64,000 bases of DNA from Phytomonas francai. Its lineage: Eukaryota; Euglenozoa; Kinetoplastea; Trypanosomatida; Trypanosomatidae. A program made the position numbers and the translations under genes. The DNA lies in assembly GCA_001766655.1 (NCBI GenBank), contig MJCC01000020.1, forward strand, positions 68,331 to 132,330, in the 5' to 3' direction. This document shows, one piece after another, positions 39,601-47,736 of the stretch (positions are counted from its first letter, which is position 1; each line of letters opens with the position of its first letter). Under the pieces are notes generated by a model that worked only from the letters and a program-made list of their open reading frames with translations, had not been told where the DNA came from and made no database searches.

Positions 39601-42250
39601 GCATGCGGCTTTCTATCGATCGCAGACACATCTCCGTAACGTCGGTCGTGGCCAGCCCGAGGTGCTTACGGGCATCCAGCAGCTCCTCGTTCAGGGCCTC
39701 GTCGGTGTTGTGGAAAAAAAGAGGACTGACGGTGGCAAGCGATAGGTGCAGTCCGACCCGCACGCCTAGGGAGATCGCATTGTCAGACAGTGTCTTTCTG
39801 ATCGTGGAGCTGCTATGCTGATTGCTTGACGGGGTGAGCACAAGGTGACGCTGTGTGAGATAATATAAGTACGTCAGTGGTCCCCACTCAAACGCTTGAG
39901 TTGGGTTCACAACCTCGTCTGCGATCAAAAGCCCTAAGATGCTTTCCGTGAGCATTGTCCGGCTGTTGCTTGAGTCACTGCTGTGAAGGCGGAGACGCAG
40001 AGGGCCTGGAATAATAGGGGCGTGATGATGGTAAAGCGTATGCAAGGGTAGGTGATGAGAACGCGTAAAATCATTATCGTATTCACCGGTTGCTTCATTC
40101 CAGAAGTTAAAATTGTATGGAGATGAGGCCGTATCTTCGCACGTGTCGTAATCACCGTTCTCGTCTCCATACACACTGTTTCCTCTTTTTCCCCCCTCGC
40201 CAGTGCTGTGTGCCGGCGCTTGATGTACGTCGCGCATCCTATAAAAGTACTCGTGTGCGCAGTTAAAACAGTTTAATAATTGCACGTTACGCTGAATATG
40301 GAACGCAAAAAATACGTTGGACGGGGAGCCGTCGACGGAGTGCAGTGTATACTGAGACGGACTTGACGCCACCGGAAGCTCCTGTAGAACCGCTGGCGTG
40401 CAGCCCAGGCTGATGGAAAAAGAGCTCAGACGCCGGAGAAAATGCACGAGGTTGGGGTGCGACTCAGGGTCTAGCAGCGCTTCCCAAATGGGCTCGAAAA
40501 TATTCTGGAGTACGTCTTGAAAGGTTTCAGCCTGGCCTGTTAAATTGCCCCTAGCTGTGCGAGACAGGTGCTCCTGGCACATGAGCCACCACCACGGTGC
40601 TGGTTCCCCGGTGCGATGCGCAGCGTCCTTGTTCGGGGCTGCAAAGGTGTCTTCATGGGTTGCATGGATGCTAAAGCAAATACGATTTTCTTCCAGGATT
40701 CCGCTTTCCACACACCAGTCTGCGATGCGATCGAGCTCCCCACTTACACGGCCGTTGACGGTCACCTCAAGCTCAATCGCATCAGACTCATTTCCTGAGG
40801 TATGCAGTAAGTGTGATAGGGCAGGGACCACCAGTTTCGCGAACAGATCCCCTTGATTCGCGTTGTGTATAGATAGAAAATTTCTCAAATTTTCATGCAC
40901 GTGCTGGGCTTGACTGGAGATTTTCTTTTTGCCGTTTTCAGTGTGGTGCAAATTAGACCAGAGCCCACCGATGACTTGGGCATACTGTGGGGTCAAGAAG
41001 AGCCTTTCCGGCGTTAGGGCATGCGCAACCTTATCAGATGCAATGGCAGTGGCACACTGACCATTGTGAAGAGGAAATCCTTCTTCGTTTCCCTCAGCAC
41101 TCCAGAAACGCATCACAAGGTCCTGCACCGTGATCGCACCCTCAGCTGCACGATTCCGTTTGCCCAAATCTCTACCCTTCATATGCGTTTTATTAGTATG
41201 TGATTTCTCGCTTCTGTCTGAGCCCCAATCTGGCTTATGCAGCCCACCATCGGACTTCGCATGTGAAAAAGTTGATTGTTGCTGCTCATCTGCCGACAAG
41301 CCTTTATTGCCTTGGATGCATACGGTGTTGCCTACAGAAGGCAGTCGACTGACAGGATAGCTTGGATCACTCCGGCATATCGACTCGATGAACTTCAGAA
41401 GCGTCCTGGCCGAGATGCACGTTTCCAGACGTCGAATGTCGACCTTTGGTGCGCGCGCCACACTCCCTCCACCCATCACCGGATCACACTGATCCTCACG
41501 CAGGCCGTTATAGGCGCTGTGCAAGGCGTATCGGCTCTTCAGAACCCGTAGACGGGGCTCACACGCCGTAAAGAGTTTGGGGTCGGCTGCGATGGTGTTG
41601 AGTCTCTCGAAGCACTCTCGGAAGTTGGCGTAGTCGAGCGTAGACTGCGAGAAAAGGGCGCCGTCAAGAAGCATCTGCCGCGGGCCGATGAGCCCGTTTT
41701 TGTGGCATACGGTAAGAGACTTGTGTGCGCGTCGTGCAGGGTATGAGAGCGTCTCATTTGGTAAGGTATCACCGAAAGGGTCGGATGGGAACCGAGCAGA
41801 CTCGCCTTGGTTCTCGGTCGTATGATCTTTCTCTGGCTGCGAAGCCAAAACCGACTCCTCCCTGGCGTTGCTGTTGGTCCCCACCACCCTGGAGCTTACC
41901 TCTGCTGGAAACAAGGTTGATAAAACAGAATCACAGTGTTGGACCTGCACAAAAGCGGCTAAAATGGCATCCAGGACGGGATATAGTATCTTTCGCTTTT
42001 CACGAAGTCGCTCAATGCTTCTAAAGGTCTTTCCAGAAAATGGAGTGGAGAGGCGGTTGCATGAAGTGCTGGGATTCTGTTTTAACCTGCTGAATAACTC
42101 ATTGGTGCGATGAGAAAGTTGGACGGCAGCCGTTAAAGTCTTCACAGACTCAATTATCCAGAGGGCTTGCACAAGAAGTGGAGCAGCTTTGTGGAAGCCA
42201 TCATCGCCTTCGTCATTTTCAATGACAACATTATGCCATTGCCGCTCCAT
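36620..42250 (-). CDS. Giant AMP deaminase with two tandem deaminase halves, 1876 aa
   Basis: The start is the ATG at 42250. AMP deaminase converts AMP to IMP plus ammonia, in purine balance. The C-terminal half (about residues 1190-1830) keeps the metal ligands: VVKVDVHCHMAG (about 1303), FRPHAGESGDPDHM (about 1615), GIGHGINL, LSNNALF and SLGTDGALMFHNTEQPLLEE (about 1695). The N-terminal half (about 160-1000) has the same order of blocks, including a family-like lead-in, but the HxH segment reads KVDIRRLETCISARTLLKFI (about 269), the RPHxGE block is gone, and the TDDP site reads SLATVSPLFFHNT (about 850). So the first half has lost its ligands. In the active half the second residue of the canonical Asp-Asp pair is Gly. 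The gene ends in TGA. Confidence 0.92.
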   Translation of the reverse strand: MERQWHNVVIENDEGDDGFHKAAPLLVQALWIIESVKTLTAAVQLSHRTNELFSRLKQNPSTSCNRLSTPFSGKTFRSIERLREKRKILYPVLDAILAAFVQVQHCDSVLSTLFPAEVSSRVVGTNSNAREESVLASQPEKDHTTENQGESARFPSDPFGDTLPNETLSYPARRAHKSLTVCHKNGLIGPRQMLLDGALFSQSTLDYANFRECFERLNTIAADPKLFTACEPRLRVLKSRYALHSAYNGLREDQCDPVMGGGSVARAPKVDIRRLETCISARTLLKFIESICRSDPSYPVSRLPSVGNTVCIQGNKGLSADEQQQSTFSHAKSDGGLHKPDWGSDRSEKSHTNKTHMKGRDLGKRNRAAEGAITVQDLVMRFWSAEGNEEGFPLHNGQCATAIASDKVAHALTPERLFLTPQYAQVIGGLWSNLHHTENGKKKISSQAQHVHENLRNFLSIHNANQGDLFAKLVVPALSHLLHTSGNESDAIELEVTVNGRVSGELDRIADWCVESGILEENRICFSIHATHEDTFAAPNKDAAHRTGEPAPWWWLMCQEHLSRTARGNLTGQAETFQDVLQNIFEPIWEALLDPESHPNLVHFLRRLSSFSISLGCTPAVLQELPVASSPSQYTLHSVDGSPSNVFFAFHIQRNVQLLNCFNCAHEYFYRMRDVHQAPAHSTGEGGKRGNSVYGDENGDYDTCEDTASSPYNFNFWNEATGEYDNDFTRSHHLPLHTLYHHHAPIIPGPLRLRLHSSDSSNSRTMLTESILGLLIADEVVNPTQAFEWGPLTYLYYLTQRHLVLTPSSNQHSSSTIRKTLSDNAISLGVRVGLHLSLATVSPLFFHNTDEALNEELLDARKHLGLATTDVTEMCLRSIESRMPYACEKRSVVGGSGATEGNAGVQKCLREALFGEAWPRAEARQNNFPLTQVSSLRLNFRDAALRHEMDLLCRKGLRDAHLGPSFEVPSMSSPSRTQTPEQISVASFLDHTLLYTHESQLTTQRNRLYTFYNVPSSPSLSAEGGEWKGDRKGSTTLKDSGSKWRREHLEETLRFPRIMIIGPKNESPSATAKMIVHAMALRQNYQQYAVKPLLSFYKKRADKRADGEDAGGDLSLRNADATENVGVNAIASLQFNSYEIRDGVIDVVFPAENSSWSTHKKKPSQKNTTDTFYDMHPYVPLPTWATFHQHAREIRALSSDPSVQDFCLKRLGMLECKYNLHIALTKDDEEAYFVQVPLGEYEDAISPTSDLPSGSNLSRKIAISNTAYNRAATNEKGVAHSQSRPYKLVPRRDPKADVFNVVKVDVHCHMAGGFTAKSLLLFIKRKIQFNGDDVVGVDTNTRRSITLREMFRKVIQKRHDLFPAGNNQVKRTSQPYVHSTSVNEITLEEQFPKEIETLTIAALDVQAGKSTFNRFDEFNSRYSPMRVSELRSLLLKTDNFMGGRYFAELIRNEVFDKNEKEGKVFTENRLSIYGRDHGEWMRLANWFVIQGMAHHTNRWMIQVPRLFSLYRLSGVLRNFEEMLWNIFDPLWEASLHPEKHPLLDYLLQHISGFDSVDNESSLESGDMVFLPPAQWTRAENPPFTYYMYYMWANITTLNRFRASRGLSTFDFRPHAGESGDPDHMADVFLLANGIGHGINLVKRPVLRYLYYLSQIPLAIVPLSNNALFCKYSDNPFPTFFRQGLNVSLGTDGALMFHNTEQPLLEEYTTAQNVWSLSAADVCEIAKRSVLMSGFSPKKKAQWLGDQFFLQSVVGNDVAKSHLPMTRCALRYEVYMDEISYLEARAAMDVVNKAMFTPAEEDLILMDTIGYSRVEVLRRNIWGFPTSVHHQTCEQSKEPEKNLEDNQSRTLGTASSRESFRSSRCTNGTSSLAQSQL

Positions 42251-42891
42251 GAATCTCGAAAGGAATAAGAAATCGAAGACCTATACAAAGACCTTTCGAC
42301 CAGGATTACGAAGCTGTTGTAAGACGCCGTGATAACGATAATTTGTATTTTAATGGAAAAAACACAGCAAAGGAGTTACTTCCGCATACACAATGTTAAC
42401 TTAAGATCTTAATTAAAAAATTGTTTTACAAAAAAAAAAAGATCAAATCTGTCTGGATATAGTGCAAAAAAAGGAATTAAGCTTGTAGGAAAGTTTCGTA
42501 AAAAACAAAAAATCTTCTCTGCGTGGTACTATTATACGCAGTATATTGCTTGTGTGATGCCGCCTTTTTCCTCAGTTGAAGTGTTGGAAAACGGAGAAAG
42601 AAGAAAAGAGCAATATGTACATATATCTATATCATAAAAAACTTTTAAGTAATAAAAATACAGAAGCACAGCTACATACATTGCTTCACTCCATCTGATG
42701 CCCTTGTGGCCGAGCATTGGAATAGGAAGAACCAAAATTAAGGAGAAATTGGATTGAAAATGCGGCGAATCCCATATTTAGCCCATTGCTTTATTATTAG
42801 TAGTATTAACGTTTAAGCGAACAAAAAAAAATGTACAAAAGTGCATTTGTAAACGGTTAGCAATTCGCTTCTCTGTCTGTTCGGTGTGGAG
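42251..42891. other. Spacer
   Basis: AT-rich, no gene seen apart from the splice signal at its left edge. Confidence 0.5.
42255..42280 (-). promoter_or_regulatory. Candidate splice acceptor for the AMP deaminase gene
   Basis: A sense-strand pyrimidine run (TCTTCGATTTCTTATTCC) ends TTTCGAG with AG at 42255-42256, only four bases before the ATG at 42250. If used, the 5' UTR apart from the spliced leader would be nearly absent. Confidence 0.4.
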
Positions 42892-44463
42892 CTAAGCTGA
42901 AAACTTTGGAAAGGAGTACGTCATGTCGACTCCTTTCTTCTCTAGGAAATTGGCCCGTCGACTCTGGCGGTAGGTCGCCATCACGTGTTCTCGAAGCAGC
43001 TCCATCTCCGTCTTCTTGGACTCGCCGCCCGCGTGAGGGATGGCGGGGGCGAGCCCCCGACGCGCCAACCGCTTCTCCTCCGCGAGAAATCGGTACTGCG
43101 CGGGCCCCCCCGCACGGCCGCTCGCCCCTTCCAGCTTGCGCGCCAAGCGCGAGACCGCTGCGTCCTTATTCGGGACGACCTCGAAGACCGGAGGGGCCTC
43201 GACGCGCTCGCCAAACTTCGGGACATCGATCAGCTCAAAGAAATCCCTCGGCCGCCGCGGCCCAGACGACGCTCGCGCGGTCGAGGGGAGCCCCTCGACA
43301 CTCTCATCAAAGGATATCCGCTTTCGCTCATGGGATGCGGAAAAAGCGGCGTCGTCGAGCGAATGCGCATCGCGATTCCTGTCTGAATCGAGAGCGCGAC
43401 CTGCGGGATCGATCTCCGTAACATCATCGCCGACATCCGCCGCAGACCTTTTCCGTTTTTTAGTCTGATCTTTGTTAAGTGGGGGGTTTGAACCACCGTC
43501 GCCACCCGCTGCAGCCTTGCTCTTTTCCTTCTCGTGTTCCTTGAGCTTCCTTTCGAAGGCCAAGTTAAAGTCAGGATCATCATCGCGAGATGACTTTTTG
43601 CGCCCCTTCTTAGAAACCAGCTGCATGAGTTCCACTTCCATATTTTGCATCTCTTTCGCGACACGCTGCCGACGCGCTTCGGCCTTCTTGCGATGTTTCT
43701 TTTCCTTTTTGCTAGCAATGATCTCCTCAACAGTACGCGGCCGATCGCCAGTCTCAGGATCTGAAGTCGAAGCATGACGACTACGCGGTGTGTTCGCGGG
43801 GCTTCCTACAGAGGCTAAGATTTCTTCATTGAGAGAGACCATAGAGCTGGAATGTTCATTCGGTGTCTTTTTCTTTTGCTGTTGTTTTGGCGCTCGAAGG
43901 ATCTCACGCGCACCTATGCTATCGGTTTCGCCTTTTTTCCCCTGAGGGGGAGTATTGAGGCTCGGGACTGTTCCATCCAATGGCATCGAGGTTGTCATGG
44001 AGTCTGTTTTGCGTTTTTTCAAAACTGGGGAGTCGGCACGGGCTCCCTTCTGCGGTCGCGTTCGTTCCACTGCGTTAGCCTCCCTTTTATCATGGAGACC
44101 CTGGGAAGAAGCACTAATTTCATCATGAGTGTTGTTGTTCGCGCTCCTTTTCACTTGTATGCCTTCTTGTGGAGAGTCCTCTGAAGACTGCTTTCGCGCA
44201 ACTGTAGCTCGTTTTTCATCGTCTTCGAGTTGCTGTCGTTCCTGCTTTCGCTTTTCAAAACGCTCGCGCTTGGCTTTCAAGTACTCAAAAACGCTTCGTT
44301 GGCTATGTGGGATGTCCTCATCGGTCCCCATCGTCTTGGGGGTCGGCGCCTGATTCGCTAACCTCGCACGTTTTTGCTCCAACTGAAAGGGAGACAACTT
44401 TGGATTTTTGTTTCGCTTTCGCCTTCCGGATTTATGCCGCGGCACGCGGTCTCTTCTAGCCAT
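42892..44463 (-). CDS. CCDC137-like nucleolar protein candidate, 523 aa
   Basis: The start is the ATG at 44463 (MARRDRVPRHKSGRRKRNKN), very basic with probable nuclear/nucleolar signals. A charged helix near residues 225-275 (EEIIASKKEKKHRKKAEARR; QNMEVELMQLVSKKGRKKS) is likely coiled coil. Near residues 410-430 the block DFFELIDVPKFGERVEAPP and near 490 the block LLREHVMATYRQSRRANF resemble, in order and spacing, the KFGEVVxxPP and ERxxxVxAYRxLK elements of CCDC137-type proteins. That family is nucleolar and poorly understood. The match is short, so I keep it as a candidate. The 3' third of the gene (43000-43300) is GC-rich. Confidence 0.6.
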   Translation of the reverse strand: MARRDRVPRHKSGRRKRNKNPKLSPFQLEQKRARLANQAPTPKTMGTDEDIPHSQRSVFEYLKAKRERFEKRKQERQQLEDDEKRATVARKQSSEDSPQEGIQVKRSANNNTHDEISASSQGLHDKREANAVERTRPQKGARADSPVLKKRKTDSMTTSMPLDGTVPSLNTPPQGKKGETDSIGAREILRAPKQQQKKKTPNEHSSSMVSLNEEILASVGSPANTPRSRHASTSDPETGDRPRTVEEIIASKKEKKHRKKAEARRQRVAKEMQNMEVELMQLVSKKGRKKSSRDDDPDFNLAFERKLKEHEKEKSKAAAGGDGGSNPPLNKDQTKKRKRSAADVGDDVTEIDPAGRALDSDRNRDAHSLDDAAFSASHERKRISFDESVEGLPSTARASSGPRRPRDFFELIDVPKFGERVEAPPVFEVVPNKDAAVSRLARKLEGASGRAGGPAQYRFLAEEKRLARRGLAPAIPHAGGESKKTEMELLREHVMATYRQSRRANFLEKKGVDMTYSFPKFSA

Positions 44464-45011
44464 TGCTTCGTACTTTTGGAGCGAAAGTTAGATTTTCACT
44501 CTACCTATTTGATAAATTTCCTTTCACGCAACGTGTGGCTTTCCTCCAATGCAGTGAATGCTTTGTCGAGGAACCTACGATGATTTCCAAATGGTGCTAT
44601 AGCATAATAGTAAATAAAAGAAAGGATCGAATTAATGAATAAAAAAGGCATCAGCATAAATTCTTAGGTATCGATATTTTAAGGAAAGAACACATCTATC
44701 GATCGATCTATAGAGATAAATACAGGTGTGCACATATGATAGCTATACTTTTCCCTCGACGTTGAACCATTTCTAATGTTCGTTAGTTTATTTATTTAAA
44801 CGAGTTGCAAAGACAAAATTCATCCCCATACCTCCCCCCCCCCCCCCCCCTGCGCCTTCATTTGTACGAAGACGAACGTCTAAACCGAGCCTTCACCCAC
44901 TCTGTCCCCCTACATAGGACATTCACGCGGCAAGCCGTTACACCCAATTCGCGCTGTCCTCCCCGCACGCGGATGTGTCGACCACTTGGGCTAAAAAACC
45001 CGCGTCCGGGT
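44464..45011. other. Spacer with a run of 17 C
   Basis: A C17 homopolymer (44834-44850) lies in the 3' UTR region of the RRM-like gene; in the sense strand it is a G-run. No gene seen. Confidence 0.6.
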
Positions 45012-45881
45012 TCACCCCAGGCCTATCCCCGCCGTCGCCCCCTCCTCCTGCGCTGTCACAAAATCGGCGAAGGCGCGGGCGTGGGCGTCGGAGAGCCTCA
45101 CCTCGACCCGCACGTTGCCCTCGAGGTGGAACTGACTGAGCAGCTGCTTCGCGCGGAAGAGGGACTCGGGGTCGCGGAAGACGGCCCGGAAGTGCCGCGC
45201 GTAGAGCCGCCAGCAGGTGAGAAACCCGGGGAGCTCGCGCAGCCGCGCCCGCACCGCGCGCGCCCGCCAACTCGCCGAGACCACGGCGACGGCCGAGACG
45301 AGGTCGCGCTGGCGGACGACGGGGCCGTCGGGAGGGGGGGAGGAGACGTGGAGGTGGGGGGGGTGCGTGAAGTACCGCCGATGGCTGAGCCCGCGCACCA
45401 TCGCCGCCAGCGAGGGGAAGGCCCCGGACGGCGCGAAGATCGCGTCGAGGGGGGCGTCGGCCGGCCCGCGGACGGTGAGCTCCGCAGATCGCGTCTCGCT
45501 CCGGCAGAGGATGCCGTACGTGCACCCCCCTCCCCCGCCCCCGCCGCGGGCGTCGGAATGGCCCGCGGGGGGCCGATTGGCCTCGTTTCGATCGGGCGCC
45601 AAATGACAGTAGCCAGGCAGATTGTGCTGGTGGACCTTGGCGAAGTCATTCTCAACGTTCTGGATAATCACAACATACTTCTCATCCGGCTCTGAGGGCG
45701 CGCCCTTAGAGGGTTTGCGGCTTATCTTCCCGCGGCTAGGGCCGGCGATCGTCGTCGTCGTCGTCGTCGTCTTCTTCTTGTCGCGCGACGCTCGCTGAGA
45801 TCCGGCGGATCGTGATCTTCGAGAAGCGCCTTTCGATTCCTCACGCGGCCTTTTTCTCCCTTGTTGTTCTTTTGGAGGCAT
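45012..45881 (-). CDS. Basic protein, 289 aa, weak RRM-like start
   Basis: The start is the ATG at 45881 (MPPKEQQGRKRPREESKGAS); an in-frame GTG at 45896 is not used. The N-terminal 60 residues are Lys/Arg/Ser-rich with a run of seven Thr. Residues around 63-75 (EKYVVIIQNVENDFAKV) look like the first strand and helix of an RRM, but the following part is interrupted by a glycine run, and RNP motifs are not convincing. The C-terminal 150 residues (ARLRELPGFLTCWRLYARHF; RAKQLLSQFHLEGNVRVEVR) look folded. From 45600 down the DNA is extremely GC-rich and the codons end almost only in G or C. Function unknown; RNA binding is a guess. Confidence 0.65.
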   Translation of the reverse strand: MPPKEQQGRKRPREESKGASRRSRSAGSQRASRDKKKTTTTTTTIAGPSRGKISRKPSKGAPSEPDEKYVVIIQNVENDFAKVHQHNLPGYCHLAPDRNEANRPPAGHSDARGGGGGGGCTYGILCRSETRSAELTVRGPADAPLDAIFAPSGAFPSLAAMVRGLSHRRYFTHPPHLHVSSPPPDGPVVRQRDLVSAVAVVSASWRARAVRARLRELPGFLTCWRLYARHFRAVFRDPESLFRAKQLLSQFHLEGNVRVEVRLSDAHARAFADFVTAQEEGATAGIGLG

Positions 45882-46289
45882 ACTTGCCCTTTTCACTTAC
45901 TCTCTGCATATGGGGAATTTTTTAAAATGATTACGTATAGAAGGATACCAAGAGACGCATAGTCACGGGAAAAGGAAAAGGATTTTCTTTACTACAAGTA
46001 CCAGTTCAAACACTCACTTCCGTCGATCACAACAACATCTGCTTCTGTTTAACATTGGATTATTGTTGCTTGATTAATAAAGCAGATAATCGTAAAATTC
46101 ACCTTTTCTGTGGGCAAGACTTTGTAGACGACACTTTGGGTGAGGTTTACATAGCCTCACGGAGACATCTTTTTCTCTCTTCTTCGATACCTTGTACAGT
46201 CACAGCAAATTTACCACTATTGCGTGTATATCGCAAAAACCTCAAAGCAAAATAAAAGGCAAAGACTAGAAAAATGATTATCGGTGGAA
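45882..46289. other. Spacer
   Basis: AT-rich sequence, no gene seen. Confidence 0.5.
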
Positions 46290-47213
46290 TTACGGCTTTT
46301 CAAAAACATACCGCAACTTGGACAGTGAGATTAGGCCCTCTCGCGCGGTAAACATGGACTGAATCATTGAACCTACAAACCAATGAAAGAAAGGCTGCCA
46401 AAAAATGATGATAATTTCCGAAAAACTACTGGTAATACCAAACCACAGTTTGGGAGCAAGTGAGGGATCAATTTTGTAGTAAACCTCTCTCGTCGCGTTG
46501 TTCGATTTCGCCGTGGAGAAGGCCCATACTAGGGTCTGTACGGCAGCACAGAGCGAAATAGCATAGTGAAAGTAGGGCCTTGTTGGGTCCCAAGAACGGC
46601 GGCCCAACTCGTTTCGAGATTTTTGAACAGACGAGGACGTTTTTTTTCCGCCCTCTCGCAGGTTCTCCAGGGTCACGTGCAGCAACTCGGCCGTGTTCAG
46701 GCGGAGCGCTAAACACGCCTTCCAGCATCCATATCCCCCCAACAGGAGGATAAAAATGGACGTCAACATGCAGAAGAAGCCCAAAGGGGTCGCTGTCGCT
46801 CCTTCAACGAACTTTCTGAGCGACGTTTGTGGAGGAAAAAGGAAATGCCGTGCCGTGTCAGAATTTCCCGCAGCTGTCGGCGATGGATGACTCTTCGAAT
46901 TCAGCTTTCCCTGCGTATTACCATCGGTTGTAAAAGAGGGAGCGTTCATAAGGCGGGTTATCGCATCCCTTTCCTTAGGCCCCAGCACTGTGGACAACGT
47001 CAGGTAACCGGAGAAAAGGAGGCCGGCGTAAACAAAGGCTAGAAATCCATGCAGACAGGCAACGACACGTAAAAGCATCGTACTAATTCTTAGACTATTA
47101 GCAAAGTAAGTGAGGATTATGTCTTGCTCAGATGAACTGAGTACCTCGCTTTGAATGAGGTCCTGAACGCGCTGTTTGTTTCTTTCCCGCACATTTGTCT
47201 GTCTGTGTCGCAT
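46290..47213 (-). CDS. Membrane protein, 307 aa, four predicted spans, unknown function
   Basis: The start is the ATG at 47213 (MRHRQTNVRERNKQRVQDLI), giving a basic soluble head. Hydrophobic spans are seen near residues 44-72 (LLRVVACLHGFLAFVYAGLL), 141-163 (GFFCMLTSIFILLLGGYGCW), 217-235 (FHYAISLCAAVQTLVWAF) and 257-283 (FGITSSFSEIIIIFWQPFFH). A Ser/Asn-rich loop separates the first two. I do not recognise the family. There is no clear signal peptide, so the N-terminus is probably cytosolic. Confidence 0.75.
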   Translation of the reverse strand: MRHRQTNVRERNKQRVQDLIQSEVLSSSEQDIILTYFANSLRISTMLLRVVACLHGFLAFVYAGLLFSGYLTLSTVLGPKERDAITRLMNAPSFTTDGNTQGKLNSKSHPSPTAAGNSDTARHFLFPPQTSLRKFVEGATATPLGFFCMLTSIFILLLGGYGCWKACLALRLNTAELLHVTLENLREGGKKTSSSVQKSRNELGRRSWDPTRPYFHYAISLCAAVQTLVWAFSTAKSNNATREVYYKIDPSLAPKLWFGITSSFSEIIIIFWQPFFHWFVGSMIQSMFTAREGLISLSKLRYVFEKP

Positions 47214-47736
47214 GGTGATAAATATACTTGTGGTTTTGTAAGATTTCCCCCCTCATAGATAGCTGAAGAACGACGACGACAACAAAAAAGAAAATTCGAG
47301 AAAGAAGGGGATAAAATGGATCAGGGGTTCAAAAAGGGGAAAGGAACCACATCCTTTGAAGCCAAACAACAAAAGGAACAATACATTAAGACGAGGACAG
47401 TTACAGACACTTTGGTTCACTATCAATATGTACCAATATAAATATATGCACAATAGAGTCTATTAATACCAGCACTTCCTTAATCCACAAAAAATTTGCC
47501 TCTCCATGTACAAGATATACTTTAATACTAAGTAAGTCATTTTAGGTCCATCGTTCCAATCAACTGAAAGATATTTCGAAAATGTAGAAAAGCGCATAGG
47601 GATATTACAACCTTTTGTTAGTAACAACTAAATTGCAACGTAAATAAACTTTGCCGTTTTCCATAAAGGTGGGTATATGAGCTTTTATCGTGTGCGAAAA
47701 TCCAATTTCAAAAAATAATAATGGTATCAATGATTC
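47214..47736. other. Spacer
   Basis: AT-rich sequence, no gene seen. Confidence 0.5.
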
